Below are positions 11,201 to 19,439 of a DNA stretch of 20,833 bases, one piece after another. Source of the stretch: Saksenaea vasiformis B4078. Taxonomy: Eukaryota; Mucoromycota; Mucoromycetes; Mucorales; Saksenaeaceae. The notes beneath the pieces are model-generated. The model did no database searches and was not told the DNA's origin. It saw only the letters and a list, made by a program, of their open reading frames with translations. Positions within the stretch are counted from its first letter, which is position 1. Each line of letters starts with the position of its first letter. The translations under genes and the position numbers were made by a program. Location: positions 1 through 20,833 of the forward strand of contig JNDT01001123.1 in NCBI GenBank assembly GCA_000697055.1, read 5' to 3'.

Positions 11201-11499
11201 GTCTTCCCACGTCCCCATGGCAGGCAGTCAATCACGCCGCGCGTCTGCTATTTCTGGTACCTCCTCAGCCCGTTACTACGCCAACCGTACTCGCTCGCTC
11301 AAATCACTCGAACGACCACAAAACTTTGCCAACAAATTATTGGGCAAGGCCAAACGAAGCGTGGATGCCAAGGAAATGCGTCGATTCTCTTCGGTTCAGG
11401 TAAAAAAGAAAAAAAGAAGTTTCTATCCACTTAACTTACATGTTTATCTATTAGACCAATCATGCTGCTCAGGTGCTGAACGCCAATAACAACCCTTAA
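8297..11499 (+). CDS. PMA1: Plasma-membrane proton-pumping P-type ATPase (P3A), four exons
   Basis: Join 8297-8478, 8632-9061, 9144-11399 and 11455-11499, giving 970 residues. Introns of 153, 82 and 55 nt all start GTATGT or GTAAAA and end in TAG. The enzyme uses ATP to export H+ across the plasma membrane, driving nutrient uptake and controlling cytosolic pH. Visible landmarks: Thr-rich N-terminus; M1-M2 about 100-147; actuator TGES 217-220; M4 PIAMP 322-326; phosphorylated Asp365 in DKTGTLTLNK; hinge GDGVND 624-629; M5 Arg692 and M6 Asp721 (ILNDGTIMT), matching the proton-transport residues of plant pumps; and a soluble tail from about 880. DKTGTLTLNK and the M5-M6 sequence resemble plant-type pumps more than yeast Pma1. 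The tail has two RRxS sites (Ser905, Ser953) and ends NNNP, without the 14-3-3-binding C-terminus of plant pumps. Retaining the last intron would give a different tail. All catalytic residues are present. Confidence 0.95.
8571..8594 (+). repeat. (GT)12 microsatellite in pump intron 1
   Basis: Twelve perfect GT units sit inside the first intron, after several T-runs and about 37 bases before the 3' splice site. The length is likely to vary between strains and it is usable as a marker. Confidence 0.9.
9121..9138 (+). repeat. (CT)9 tract abutting the intron 2 acceptor
   Basis: Nine CT units lie directly before the TATTAG acceptor of the second pump intron. They act as its polypyrimidine tract. 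Confidence 0.85.
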
Positions 11500-11982
11500 A
11501 ATTGTCTTTTTACTGTAAACACCATTTCATCTATTTTGTTGTACGTTCTTTCTATTGCAATGTTGTTTATATAATATTTACCTTTGCGTAAGAAAATGGA
11601 CGACGAACAATAAGAAGTACAGAGCTTTAGAATGCTAATTGATAAAAGAACAAAGATATTTTTTTTCCTGTCTCTCTCTCTTTCTCCGTTGTCCAACACT
11701 ACGTTTCATTTAAGGAACACCTTTTTTTTTTGGTTCTCATGAAGATGATAAACTATTTTTTTTCAAATATAGATACAGAGTTTATACAAGAATGTGTTTT
11801 AATAAAACTGAAACCTAAAAAAAAAAAAAGAAGGATGGATGGATGGATGGAAGGAAGGAAGGAAGGAAGGGAAAGAGAAAAAAGAAAAAAAAATAAAAGA
11901 GAAAAGACATGTACACGCTAGTCAAACATATATACGGCTACCATTTGTTTGCCCTTTTTTTTTCGACCGATCGACGGCGAAA
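11500..11982. other. Convergent 3' intergenic region between the pump and GATA genes
   Basis: Both flanking genes end here. A plus-strand AATAAA at 11801-11806 could serve the pump transcript, about 300 bases after its stop. The region is rich in A- and T-runs and contains the purine microsatellite described separately. No convincing poly(A) signal for the minus-strand GATA gene was found. ORFs at 11496-11699 and 11730-11921 are low-complexity and judged spurious. Confidence 0.5.
11833..11870 (+). repeat. (GGAT)n(GGAA)n purine-rich microsatellite
   Basis: Four to five GGAT units run straight into five GGAA units, inside a longer all-purine plus-strand tract that continues as A-rich DNA to about 11900. 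It sits between the two convergent gene ends. Confidence 0.9.
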
Positions 11983-12792
11983 TTAAAACTGTTTCTGCTC
12001 TTGTAAAATGGAACGAAGAATCTCACATCGACGTTCAAGCATAGCTAGAAATCCCCGCATTTGTTGTGTATTCATACGCTCGAGTAATGTACGGAAACGT
12101 GCATCATCAAAGCTAAACTCTGCTTTCTTCTCTTCATAGCGTCGACGTTTTTGTCCTTTTTGCTTGCACATTGTTTGGGGTCTATCTCTTCGGTGTAATT
12201 TGGCATATAACCCACACGCATTGCACACTGACTCTCCTCGTTCATTCTTACGCCAGAGAGGTGTATGTGTCTGCAAACAATTGGCACATCGCTGAGCTGC
12301 ATCGCAGGCTACACCTTGTTGAGTCGTAGAGGTCTTTTGAGGTCTTGTTTGCTGTTTTTGACGAATATGTAAAGGCCTATGAACGCCATATTGCTTGAAA
12401 TAGAGACCACAAGCGTTGCACAACGAATGGGCGCGATCCGGGGTACGTCTCCACAAAGGCGTTTTCGTCACGTGGCAGTTGAAACACTCCAGTTGACGAG
12501 TAGATTTACCCGTTTTCTGTTCATCATATTCCTCAGGCACAGTGATTGAGGGATGTGTGGTATGATCTAATTGCATAAATGGTTCATATTCAAACCCAGG
12601 TTGCCAGCACGACTGTAATAATTGGAGTGCGTAAGGATCAAACATCATTGGTGGCGAACTATCGAAGGAATCTGTAGAAGAAGTTGGTGAAGGTAAACTG
12701 GAAGGATCCGAGACAGGAGAAGGTAATGTTTGTTGGATGAACTGAAATTGATTTTGGAAGATTTCCGTCGAAAAATTGTTGGAAATACTCAT
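11983..12792 (-). CDS. GATA-type transcription factor with two zinc fingers
   Basis: A single exon of 269 residues from ATG at 12792-12790 to TAA at 11985-11983. Finger 1 uses Cys103, 106, 125 and 128 (C-X2-C-X18-C-X2-C), with TPLWRR and [10 protein letters not shown]. Finger 2 uses Cys169, 172, 190 and 193 (C-X2-C-X17-C-X2-C), with TPLWRK and [11 protein letters not shown], followed by a basic stretch ending KRRR (to about 218) that probably aids DNA contact and nuclear entry. The first 100 residues are Ser/Pro/Gln-rich and acidic in places, as in activation regions. The last 45 residues form a likely amphipathic helix ([13 protein letters not shown], then [13 protein letters not shown]). 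GATA proteins bind WGATAR sites. Two-finger fungal GATA repressors of iron uptake have a Cys-rich stretch between the fingers; here the linker has only Cys163 in the stretch before finger 2, so an iron role is not supported. Targets are unknown. Confidence 0.9.
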   Translation of the reverse strand: MSISNNFSTEIFQNQFQFIQQTLPSPVSDPSSLPSPTSSTDSFDSSPPMMFDPYALQLLQSCWQPGFEYEPFMQLDHTTHPSITVPEEYDEQKTGKSTRQLECFNCHVTKTPLWRRTPDRAHSLCNACGLYFKQYGVHRPLHIRQKQQTRPQKTSTTQQGVACDAAQRCANCLQTHTPLWRKNERGESVCNACGLYAKLHRRDRPQTMCKQKGQKRRRYEEKKAEFSFDDARFRTLLERMNTQQMRGFLAMLERRCEILRSILQEQKQF

Positions 12793-12965
12793 AGTAAATG
12801 ATAAAGAGAAGCAAAGAAGAAGAAGAAGAAAAGGGGAAGTTGAAAGAGTTGCTCTTTTTAATGCTGAGTCGAGAATAAAAAAAAAAAATAAAAGCTTTTT
12901 TTCTTTCTAGGTTTCTTAACCAACCCTTTTTATAAATTCATATATATATATTTATATATATTCAT
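12793..12965 (-). promoter_or_regulatory. 5' leader and AT-rich core promoter of the GATA gene
   Basis: On the minus strand the leader is C/T-rich, with a (TTC)n stretch at about 12812-12829 and a T-run near 12880-12890. Before it lies an alternating TA/TTTATA block at 12937-12962 that could supply the TATA box, about 150-165 bases from the ATG. A GATA core (TGATAA) occurs on the plus strand at about 12798, close to the start codon, so self-regulation is conceivable but unproven. Confidence 0.35.
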
Positions 12966-14743
12966 GTTATATTTTAATCCTTTTGTATTTCTATATTCCA
13001 TGTATGTAACTTTTTCTAAAACATCTACATGCTATCGTTTCTCTCATCCTTCTTTTCCAATGTATAAACGAAAAGAAAGAAAGTCCTGACATATTCAGCC
13101 AATGATAACTAAGCTGGTAATCAGTTACTCAGTCTGAGATTAGTATTTGATTGGGAGAAGATTAGAATATCGCGTTGTCGTTGGGAACACAAGATAATAG
13201 ATCTTTAGAGAAAAGCGCGCGACTCCCCTGTTTCGGGAAGTATAGTCTGTACTCAACATTGACAGTACATAAAAAAAAAGTTCTCTACCATAAATTAAAA
13301 TAACAAGTTTATTCCATATAAACACGAAAAAGGGAAACGTTCCGATCACAATTCTTTTTCCAGGCCTTATCGGCTTATGGTAAATAAGATATTCCCATGG
13401 TGTCTAATTCAATAAATACACATCGTCTAAAACAAAACAATAAAGCAAAAGATGAGTTACACATTTTCTCTTTTTTGCTTTTGCTTATTATCTCACCTTG
13501 GTTACAGTACCCGAAAAGAAGGTTTTTTTTATATGACTTAAGCTGTGTCACGCTATTGTATTGTATGACGGAATGTGTTCCAACATAAGGTCAGCTGGTT
13601 CCTACTTTCTGTTTGTTTTCTTTGGTAGGACAAAGCATCTATATCCCCAGAATTCTTTTTTCTTGTGTATTAAAAAAATGACATCTGGGAATGCTGCTCC
13701 AGGATTCGCCATTTTTATTTTGTACAACAGAATAAACAAACATAACACACACAAGTTTTTCTGTCGTACTGGCCTATCCTTGGAAACACACATCGTGATA
13801 TGTCTCTTGTACAATCTCCTTTGAATTGATCCGTATGAGACAATAGTACATTCATGAAACACGCCACGATGATCCTTCTTCTTTAACGTTGTTGTACAAG
13901 CACATGTTCTCAAGCTATTACGCCGATCCCCATCATTTGAGTTGCAATAACCCGCTAAACTTTATACGTTCTGATCTACCATAACGCTATTGGTTTTATT
14001 ATTATCTGACAATTCAGGTAGACAATAAACTTTGGCTGAGGCATTTCTTTCTAAAAGACTTTCCATTTATCGCCATGTGGCCCATATGACAAACCAACTT
14101 TTATTCCCCTCAATACCATAAATGCCTTTTTATTGGTTTGCCGTAGGGGCTTGACAATTTCTTACTTTCACCAATGACTGTGAACGTGACAAATGAATCC
14201 AAAAAGACTTAACAAGAAAACTAGGAGCTGCATACATTATGTCAGAAACAAGCTGTCCAAAAAAAAAAAAAATGAAACCCTATCGGTATGATGTAGGGTT
14301 GCTTTCTAAAAAATAAAATGAAAAAAAAAATTGATGTTTTCACCTGTTATCACAACCTCTTCAAAAGTCTAAAGAGAAACCACGAGTAATAGAAACTTCG
14401 GCTTTGTATTCCCCTGGAAACAGCTTAATTTAGTACATATGAAAGCCTTATCGGGTACCTGTCGGCTTATAGCTGGTCTTCTTTCAATAATGGATAAGGC
14501 AGTTAACTTCTCTTTCTACCAAGCTAGTGTGGAATTCACATTGCGTTACAACAGACAAAACATCCCCGCTCTACGCCAACAGCTAGGACAAACTGGATTA
14601 TTCATCCTATCCAACATTAGTTCGAGGAAAACACTGCTTTGGTTTGGGTGCACACGATTTCCTGTCTTCCTCATCTTAAGCACAACCTTGCGTTTATTTG
14701 TAGTTCTTTCAAGAGTGCGGGGTTTAGTACAAAAAAGAAGTAT
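12966..14743. other. Gene-poor stretch between the GATA and SNARE genes
   Basis: Short ORFs occur on both strands (13140-13349 minus, 13561-13824 plus, 13602-13913 minus, 14439-14789 plus). They overlap each other, or in the last case the SNARE coding exon, and show no domain. Long A-runs lie at 14259-14273 and 14321-14330. A small inverted pair AACCCTA/TAGGGTT lies at 14276-14300. I see no gene here. Confidence 0.45.
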
Positions 14744-14749
14744 TTTATT
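14744..14749 (-). terminator. Poly(A) signal of the SNARE gene
   Basis: On the minus strand AATAAA starts only about 6 bases after the TAA stop of the Sec9-like gene, so the 3' UTR is probably very short. Confidence 0.5.
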
Positions 14750-14754
14750 CAGAT

Positions 14755-15767
14755 TTAACGGGTGCTGTCGAGTTTGTGTGTTGTCATGACCAACTTCTCA
14801 CTTAGTGGATCGACCTTCTTGGTAACCTTATCAAGTTGCTTATTCTGGCTGTCAAGTTCAGAATTCATCGCTAATGCCATGTTCTTCAGTCTAGCTGTAG
14901 CGCCACCCAACAAATCTAAGTTCTGATCGATTTCATCCTCAATAGCGTCGTCTTCCTCGTCCTCTTCGAACTGATACTTGCGACGATCAGCCTCTGAACG
15001 TCCACGGCGATTTCCACCACCGACACGTTCATTCTGACGCTGCACAGATTCAACGCGGGCCTGGGATTCGTATTCAAATTGACGAATATTGTCTCGCTCT
15101 TGCATATGTTCAGCATGGTCTTGTCGTCGTGCCTCTAATTCCTTTCTTTCTCGGGAGCCTTTGGTGAATGGATTCTTAATGACTGGGATAAAGATGGATC
15201 GATTTAATTGCTTCAGCTCATTTGCTTGTGATGCTGCTCGATCGGAATAAGCCTTGGATAAATCCAAGTTACGGTCCACATTGGCCAATTGCGCTAAAAA
15301 TCGAAATCTGCGGTAAGAAAAGGAACAGCAAAAAAAAAGATATACGCTCTCTCAAACTTACTTGATTGTTGACCCAACATGGTCATGGTGTTGCCTGCTG
15401 TTTGTTCTGTCTCATGAATCTTTTGCAAAGCATTGCGAGTGCTTGCCAAGGTATCGTTCTTTACATTACGGATCTGCTGCTTCAGACCAGCAACCTCCTG
15501 GTCTTCATCTTCTTCGTATGCATTACCGCGAGCACCGTATTCGTCCCGAGAGCATGGTGGAGCATAGGTTTGCTGTTGTGGTGCTGACCCAAAAAGTTCA
15601 TTGCGGTCGTTGGCTTCGCCTCCCCTAGTACCATAGCGACCTTGACTTTCGTAGCTTGATGGTGTTTGCGGAACATTTGAAGAACCAGTAGATGTACTGT
15701 CTTGGTCAAAGGGATTTGTCGAAGCTGGGGCGGCGGCGGCGGCTTTTTCTTTCTTTCTCCAGAACAT
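14755..15767 (-). CDS. SEC9: SNAP-25/Sec9-family t-SNARE (Qb and Qc motifs), two exons
   Basis: On the minus strand, join 15767-15362 and 15293-14755, giving 314 residues. The 68-nt intron starts GTAAGT and ends TTTTTAG. The protein supplies two of the four helices of the exocytic SNARE bundle that fuses secretory vesicles with the plasma membrane, together with a syntaxin (Sso-type) and a synaptobrevin (Snc-type). The Qb motif spans about 95-160 with zero-layer Gln134 (LGQQSTQL), and the Qc motif about 253-312 with zero-layer Gln285 (ELDSQNKQLDKV). Between them is a charged linker. An NPF motif lies at 18-20 and another at 176-178. There is no Cys cluster for palmitoylation, as in yeast Sec9 and unlike animal SNAP-25. 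It is shorter than yeast Sec9 because the long N-terminal region is reduced to about 90 residues. The intron falls one codon after the Qb zero layer. Both core motifs are intact. Confidence 0.92.
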
Positions 15768-15948
15768 GATGCGAAAGAGGTGTGAAAAAAAACGGCTGCG
15801 CTGGCAAATTGGGTTGCTTTTTGCTTGCTATTTTTGGCACTGCAACACCCCGAACGACTGGTCAAAATCTATAAATCGTGCCACATTGCCTTATCCTCAA
15901 ACCAACAATGTATGACTTCCTAATCCATCACATGGCACCAGTGACCCT

Positions 15949-16274
15949 TCACTCGCTTTTGACAGACAAAACAGCCTGATCCACAATAGCTTGTTGTTTA
16001 TCTTCTACACAAATCACAGGAAATGGCTGGTACAGTTTCTCGGCGTTCAATCCACCACAATGATTCGGAGATTTAACTGCTGAGAATGAAAAGCCTCTAC
16101 ATGGCTTGTTTGCCGTATTCATGCAAAGCCTCCACGTACAACCATTGATACCTCCCAAAAACTGAAGGCACCTACATATAGAAAGATTGGTGCCGTTTGT
16201 TTTGGATATGTAACGATGGACCTCTAACACATTCGTTGCTGTATGCCCAATCTCGTTCCCGGTATCTCGCTAAA
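15949..16274 (-). pseudogene. Cys-rich exon-like ORF of unknown identity
   Basis: On the minus strand one frame is open from a possible 3' splice site (CTCCTTTTAG, ending at 16275) down to a TGA at 15951-15949. It gives about 107 residues. The peptide has about seven cysteines, including a loose pattern of C-x4-C, x7-C and x13-C (WRLCMNTANKPC, GFSFSAVKSPNHCGG). This resembles small extracellular disulfide folds such as PAN/apple modules, but the match is too weak to name. There is no start codon near its N-terminus, and a donor-like GTACGT about 40 bases upstream gives a stop-bound exon. No poly(A) signal follows. It may be the last exon of an unseen gene, a decayed gene, or chance. It lies 182 bases upstream of the SNARE ATG on the same strand. 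Confidence 0.25.
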
Positions 16275-18466
16275 AGGAGCTGATTCGTGTATAGCGGTGC
16301 AGAACGTACCTGTGTTAGTTCCGTTCATGTATAGCTGCTTCATTCAGTAGCTTTCCTTTATATTAATGAGAAACCTCACAATATTTTAGAGAAAAAGGAA
16401 CATAGATGTGCACGAGTAAAAATAACTTTGTACACTGCTCAACTGTCAGATGGCAACTTATGAAACTACCACACGCCTATCCCCACCATTGATTTTGGAT
16501 CAATTCTCCATAGACCCATACACTATCTTTGCATCAAGTCTGTAAATACTATGTTTCCAATGCAATATGTCACGTTCCCTTGAATTGATTTAGGATGAAA
16601 GGTAAACCCATCAGGCAATATTTCGCATGATGGCCAGCTCAACAATGGACATAGATCCTTGTGCTAAGCTTGCAACATTTACTGGATGCCAGTATGATGC
16701 AGAGCAAGCCATTGTTTATTCAAACAAAGAGAAAACACCGAACACTATGAAATTCTGTCCTATTGAGAATTACAACGCTGTAAGATCAGGCTCTCCATGA
16801 TGACCACCGCACGACGCTTGACTTCTTCGTTAGCCACCTATCTTTCGACGTAAATGGTATCGTCCTTTAAACCTTTTTTCTCTTACTACAATATGTCCCT
16901 GCTATTTGTCAACCTCGAAATGGATATCCCGTAGGTATCAGGAATCAGTAAGGTCCATAAGGACCCTTGTCCCTGCAGTCTTCAAAGTTCACTTGGTGTC
17001 ACTCTAGATCTACATCTTGCTGCGCACATGCTGTATGTTCCTGGACACCTACTCCCCCCCCCCCCCCCCCCCCCCCCCTCTCCCCACAGGAATCACCTTC
17101 CCCTTTCTCCAATTCCTGATTTCTGATGTACCCGGTACCCTGAACCATGTAACATAGTCAAGTTACTTTGTAGCGGTAGTGATCAATAACCAATAAATTT
17201 ACATGCGTTACGGATAATATCTATATTGACGAAAACAACCACCGCGCTACTGACCAAGTTTACTGCCCTCCTATCCATAACGGAGATAGTAACGAGAAAG
17301 ATGAACATTGGAATGATATTGGCACAGAGTAGTGTAGATGCATGATTATTAGGAGAAATCGGAAAAGACTGACAAATGGTAATAGGTGAGAAAGGGAGAC
17401 AAGAAAACAAGATGCGATGGGTTACAGTGGACTGCCAGAGAGTTTGGAGGGTGTCCAGTGGAGAAATAGGGATTCAGGGCATAATTGTCCGGAGCAAGCA
17501 CAAAAACCATTCAATATGTCCATGGTCTAATTCGATAGCTATACGCCCATGCTTGCGCAGTTGTATTATTAAGAATATCTTTAGGGTCTTGAGTGGAAGG
17601 TACATCCTTTACTCCAGCCATGGTTCTTCATAGTTCAACGGGTAGACTTCCTATTTTTTAAACCTAACAAGAGATATATTGCAACAGCATTTGACGTGTA
17701 AAATACACCTCAACGCCTGCATTATTGGATGATCCATTGAATGCAATAGGGACAATGTACATTGAGACATTACATTATAAAGAAATTGAACTGTAATAAA
17801 GATCCTTGTTTTGTTCCTTCTCCCAAGATTTAAGGACTATCACTGCCATGTCCTAGTTTTAAAACTTTAATGCAGGTGATAGAACTTGACGTCGTGTGAA
17901 TGGTTTGATTATGGATCATGGATCATGAATCAGCAATAATTAAAGACCAGGCAAGCTCTAATAATTCCACAAATAAAATGAGCAGAATGCATTTACTAGG
18001 AGGCGATCTATTGTACAGACGTATCATGTTTTGTGGGCTAGAAAATATTGCCTAATATTCCTGTCAGCTTTACTCCCTGTCTATACGCAACTTTACACAT
18101 CCTATCACAGATGCAGTTTCGCTGTTCAACAGCAAAATTAATCCTTTAAGCGATCTTCCTGGATCAAGAATGTCCCATCTATTTGTTTGAAATTATCACA
18201 CAATACAAAGCATACATACAAAAATCAACGGCTACATTTCTTGCGTTTTCAACGCAAAAAGTACTGTGCTAAAAAATCCATATGACATCAGATTTTATAT
18301 GACCCAAGTACATTTTTTTTTCTAGTATCTCGATTTTTGGGCCAAATGAGAACCAAATCAAAAGGTTTGGTATCTGAACCACTGTCGTTTCCGTGGGGTG
18401 TCTGTACACAACTACTGTTTTGGCTATAAGTCCAATCAAGCTGGTAAGGGATCACCAAAGATAATC
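16275..18466. other. Gene-poor stretch, nothing recognised except the poly(C) run
   Basis: About 2.2 kb with only short ORFs (for example 17183-17410 minus and 17376-17633 plus, which overlap and have no domain). Small features include an imperfect palindrome GGTCC/GGACC at about 16951-16964 and three tandem ATGGATC-like units at about 17909-17930. No RNA gene was recognised. Confidence 0.45.
17054..17078 (+). repeat. C25 homopolymer
   Basis: Twenty-five consecutive C residues are followed by a short C/T-rich stretch. The G-rich strand could form a G-quadruplex and the C strand an i-motif at low pH. The length is prone to slippage and to sequencing error. Confidence 0.95.
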
Positions 18467-18887
18467 GTAAACAGAAGAAATAAAAATAAGATAAACGGAT
18501 GATGATCTTTATTGCACAAACTACGCGAGATATTTATATACATTAGTTTTTCTATTGCTTTCTATGAACGGAAGATGCGAGAAGTGTCTAGAACTTCTTG
18601 GAAGTTAATCGCGACTTCGAGAACTTCCTGGAAGTACTTCTGTCGTATCCAGAAAACATCGACCAATCACAGCGCAGCTCAACTCCTTACGATGATCCTT
18701 TTTGCACAACACAACTTGCCGGTAACACGAATACTTTCAGAGTGAGTCATGGATGATTGACGTTACGCAAGTGCACACGCCATGGCTCACCACCGGTCAG
18801 CATTACAAAAAGAAATTATAGTATAAATATCATAGAAGAACAAAACAATAAACATCATCTTATCCGCTTATATTATTCTCTGTTTAC
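18467..18887. repeat. Imperfect inverted repeat with outward TATA boxes around a regulatory core
   Basis: The left arm (18467-18538) read on the minus strand matches the right arm (18822-18887) read on the plus strand in patches and in the same order: TATAAATATC, then CAATAAA with ATCATC, then TCCG, then TTAT, then CTGTTTAC. The arms enclose about 280 bases with heat-shock-element-like arrays and a CCAAT box. Two readings fit: a bidirectional promoter produced by inverted duplication of a core promoter, or a short non-autonomous transposable element with long degenerate ends. No target-site duplication was identified, and no clear coding region follows on either side. Confidence 0.45.
18591..18633. 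promoter_or_regulatory. Tandem heat-shock-element-like arrays
   Basis: Two arrays of alternating GAA/TTC triplets with the two-base spacing bound by heat-shock factor trimers. The first is GAActTCTtgGAA (18591-18603). The second is TTCgaGAActTCCtgGAA (18616-18633), with four units, the third imperfect. A CCAAT box follows at 18663-18667. The spacing rule is established for HSF sites; activity here is inferred. Confidence 0.5.
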
Positions 18888-19346
18888 TTTTGTTTTCCGT
18901 GGCCTTTGATCTGATCAGCCAAAAAGAAGTGTCGTGCGCGCCAAGTTGTAGTCGCACAAGAACTTTTGTGTAATCGGGCAAGGATCCCAAAACAGCAAGC
19001 CATTGTCCTCTCGGCCTCTGCTCCAAAAAGAACATGTCTTCAAGGAACCTCTGCTCAGCAAATGACGAAGTGATGTATTCACTTCCATTCCATTTTTATA
19101 TCTTCAACCGTTTTATAGATTACACATAGTTTAGAGAAAAAATATAAATACCAACTTTCATGGCGACGATAAAGCATCATCGTTTTTTACTCCCATTCTT
19201 ATTCTTTATTGTTCCCCTTGATCCCCAGTGGGTTTGACCGTTTCCCGGAAGACAACTCAGATCAAGACATATCCACCGTTACGACAGAAGTACGATACTT
19301 CGGTAAAATAGTTTTGTGGATAAGGGTCCGACAAAAGTAGAGGCTT
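18888..19346. other. Stretch between the inverted-repeat block and the tRNA gene
   Basis: No gene recognised. A TATAAATA (about 19141-19148) lies inside it, and the plus strand has only short frames. If the right arm of the inverted repeat acts as a promoter, its transcript would run through here without a clear coding region. Confidence 0.4.
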
Positions 19347-19351
19347 AAAAA
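19347..19351 (-). terminator. RNA polymerase III terminator of tRNA-Thr
   Basis: On the minus strand five T residues begin 3 bases after the last tRNA base, the usual Pol III stop signal. Confidence 0.75.
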
Positions 19352-19354
19352 GGA

Positions 19355-19427
19355 TGCCTTCTGCCAGAATCGAACTGGCGACCTTCTGCTTACTAGGCAG
19401 ACGCTCTGCCAACTGAGCCAAGAAGGC
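19355..19427 (-). tRNA. tRNA-Thr(AGU): tRNA-Thr (anticodon AGU)
   Basis: The 73-base minus-strand sequence folds as a full cloverleaf. The acceptor stem GCCTTCT pairs with AGAAGGC and the discriminator base is A. The D arm is GCTC/GAGC and the anticodon stem TCTGC/GCAGA. The loop CTAGTAA gives anticodon AGT, and the T arm is GCCAG/CTGGC around TTCGATT. There is no intron, and CCA is not encoded, as expected for a nuclear gene. A box and B box are both present. A34 would be edited to inosine, so the tRNA reads ACU and ACC, and possibly ACA, threonine codons. Confidence 0.95.
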
Positions 19428-19439
19428 TTGATGTTTTGT

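Noticed and set aside
9228..11218. Several antisense and out-of-frame ORFs of 60-110 codons across the pump gene
   Set aside because: They are shadows of a long, strongly conserved coding exon and have no domain of their own.
11949..11985. Interrupted palindrome around CGATCG near the GATA stop codon
   Set aside because: The arms match only in part when aligned to their reverse complement, which is not enough for a terminator or a protein-binding site.
14276..14300. AACCCTA/TAGGGTT inverted pair resembling telomere repeats or a telo box
   Set aside because: There is only one unit on each side of a 7-bp stem in A-rich DNA; this is too short to claim telomeric or regulatory origin.
14439..14789. 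Plus-strand ORF of 116 codons
   Set aside because: Its end overlaps the SNARE coding exon and poly(A) signal on the opposite strand. It shows no domain and has an unlikely residue mix.
18591..18633. STAT-like TTCNNNGAA sites
   Set aside because: Fungi have no STAT factors. The same bases fit heat-shock-factor spacing better.
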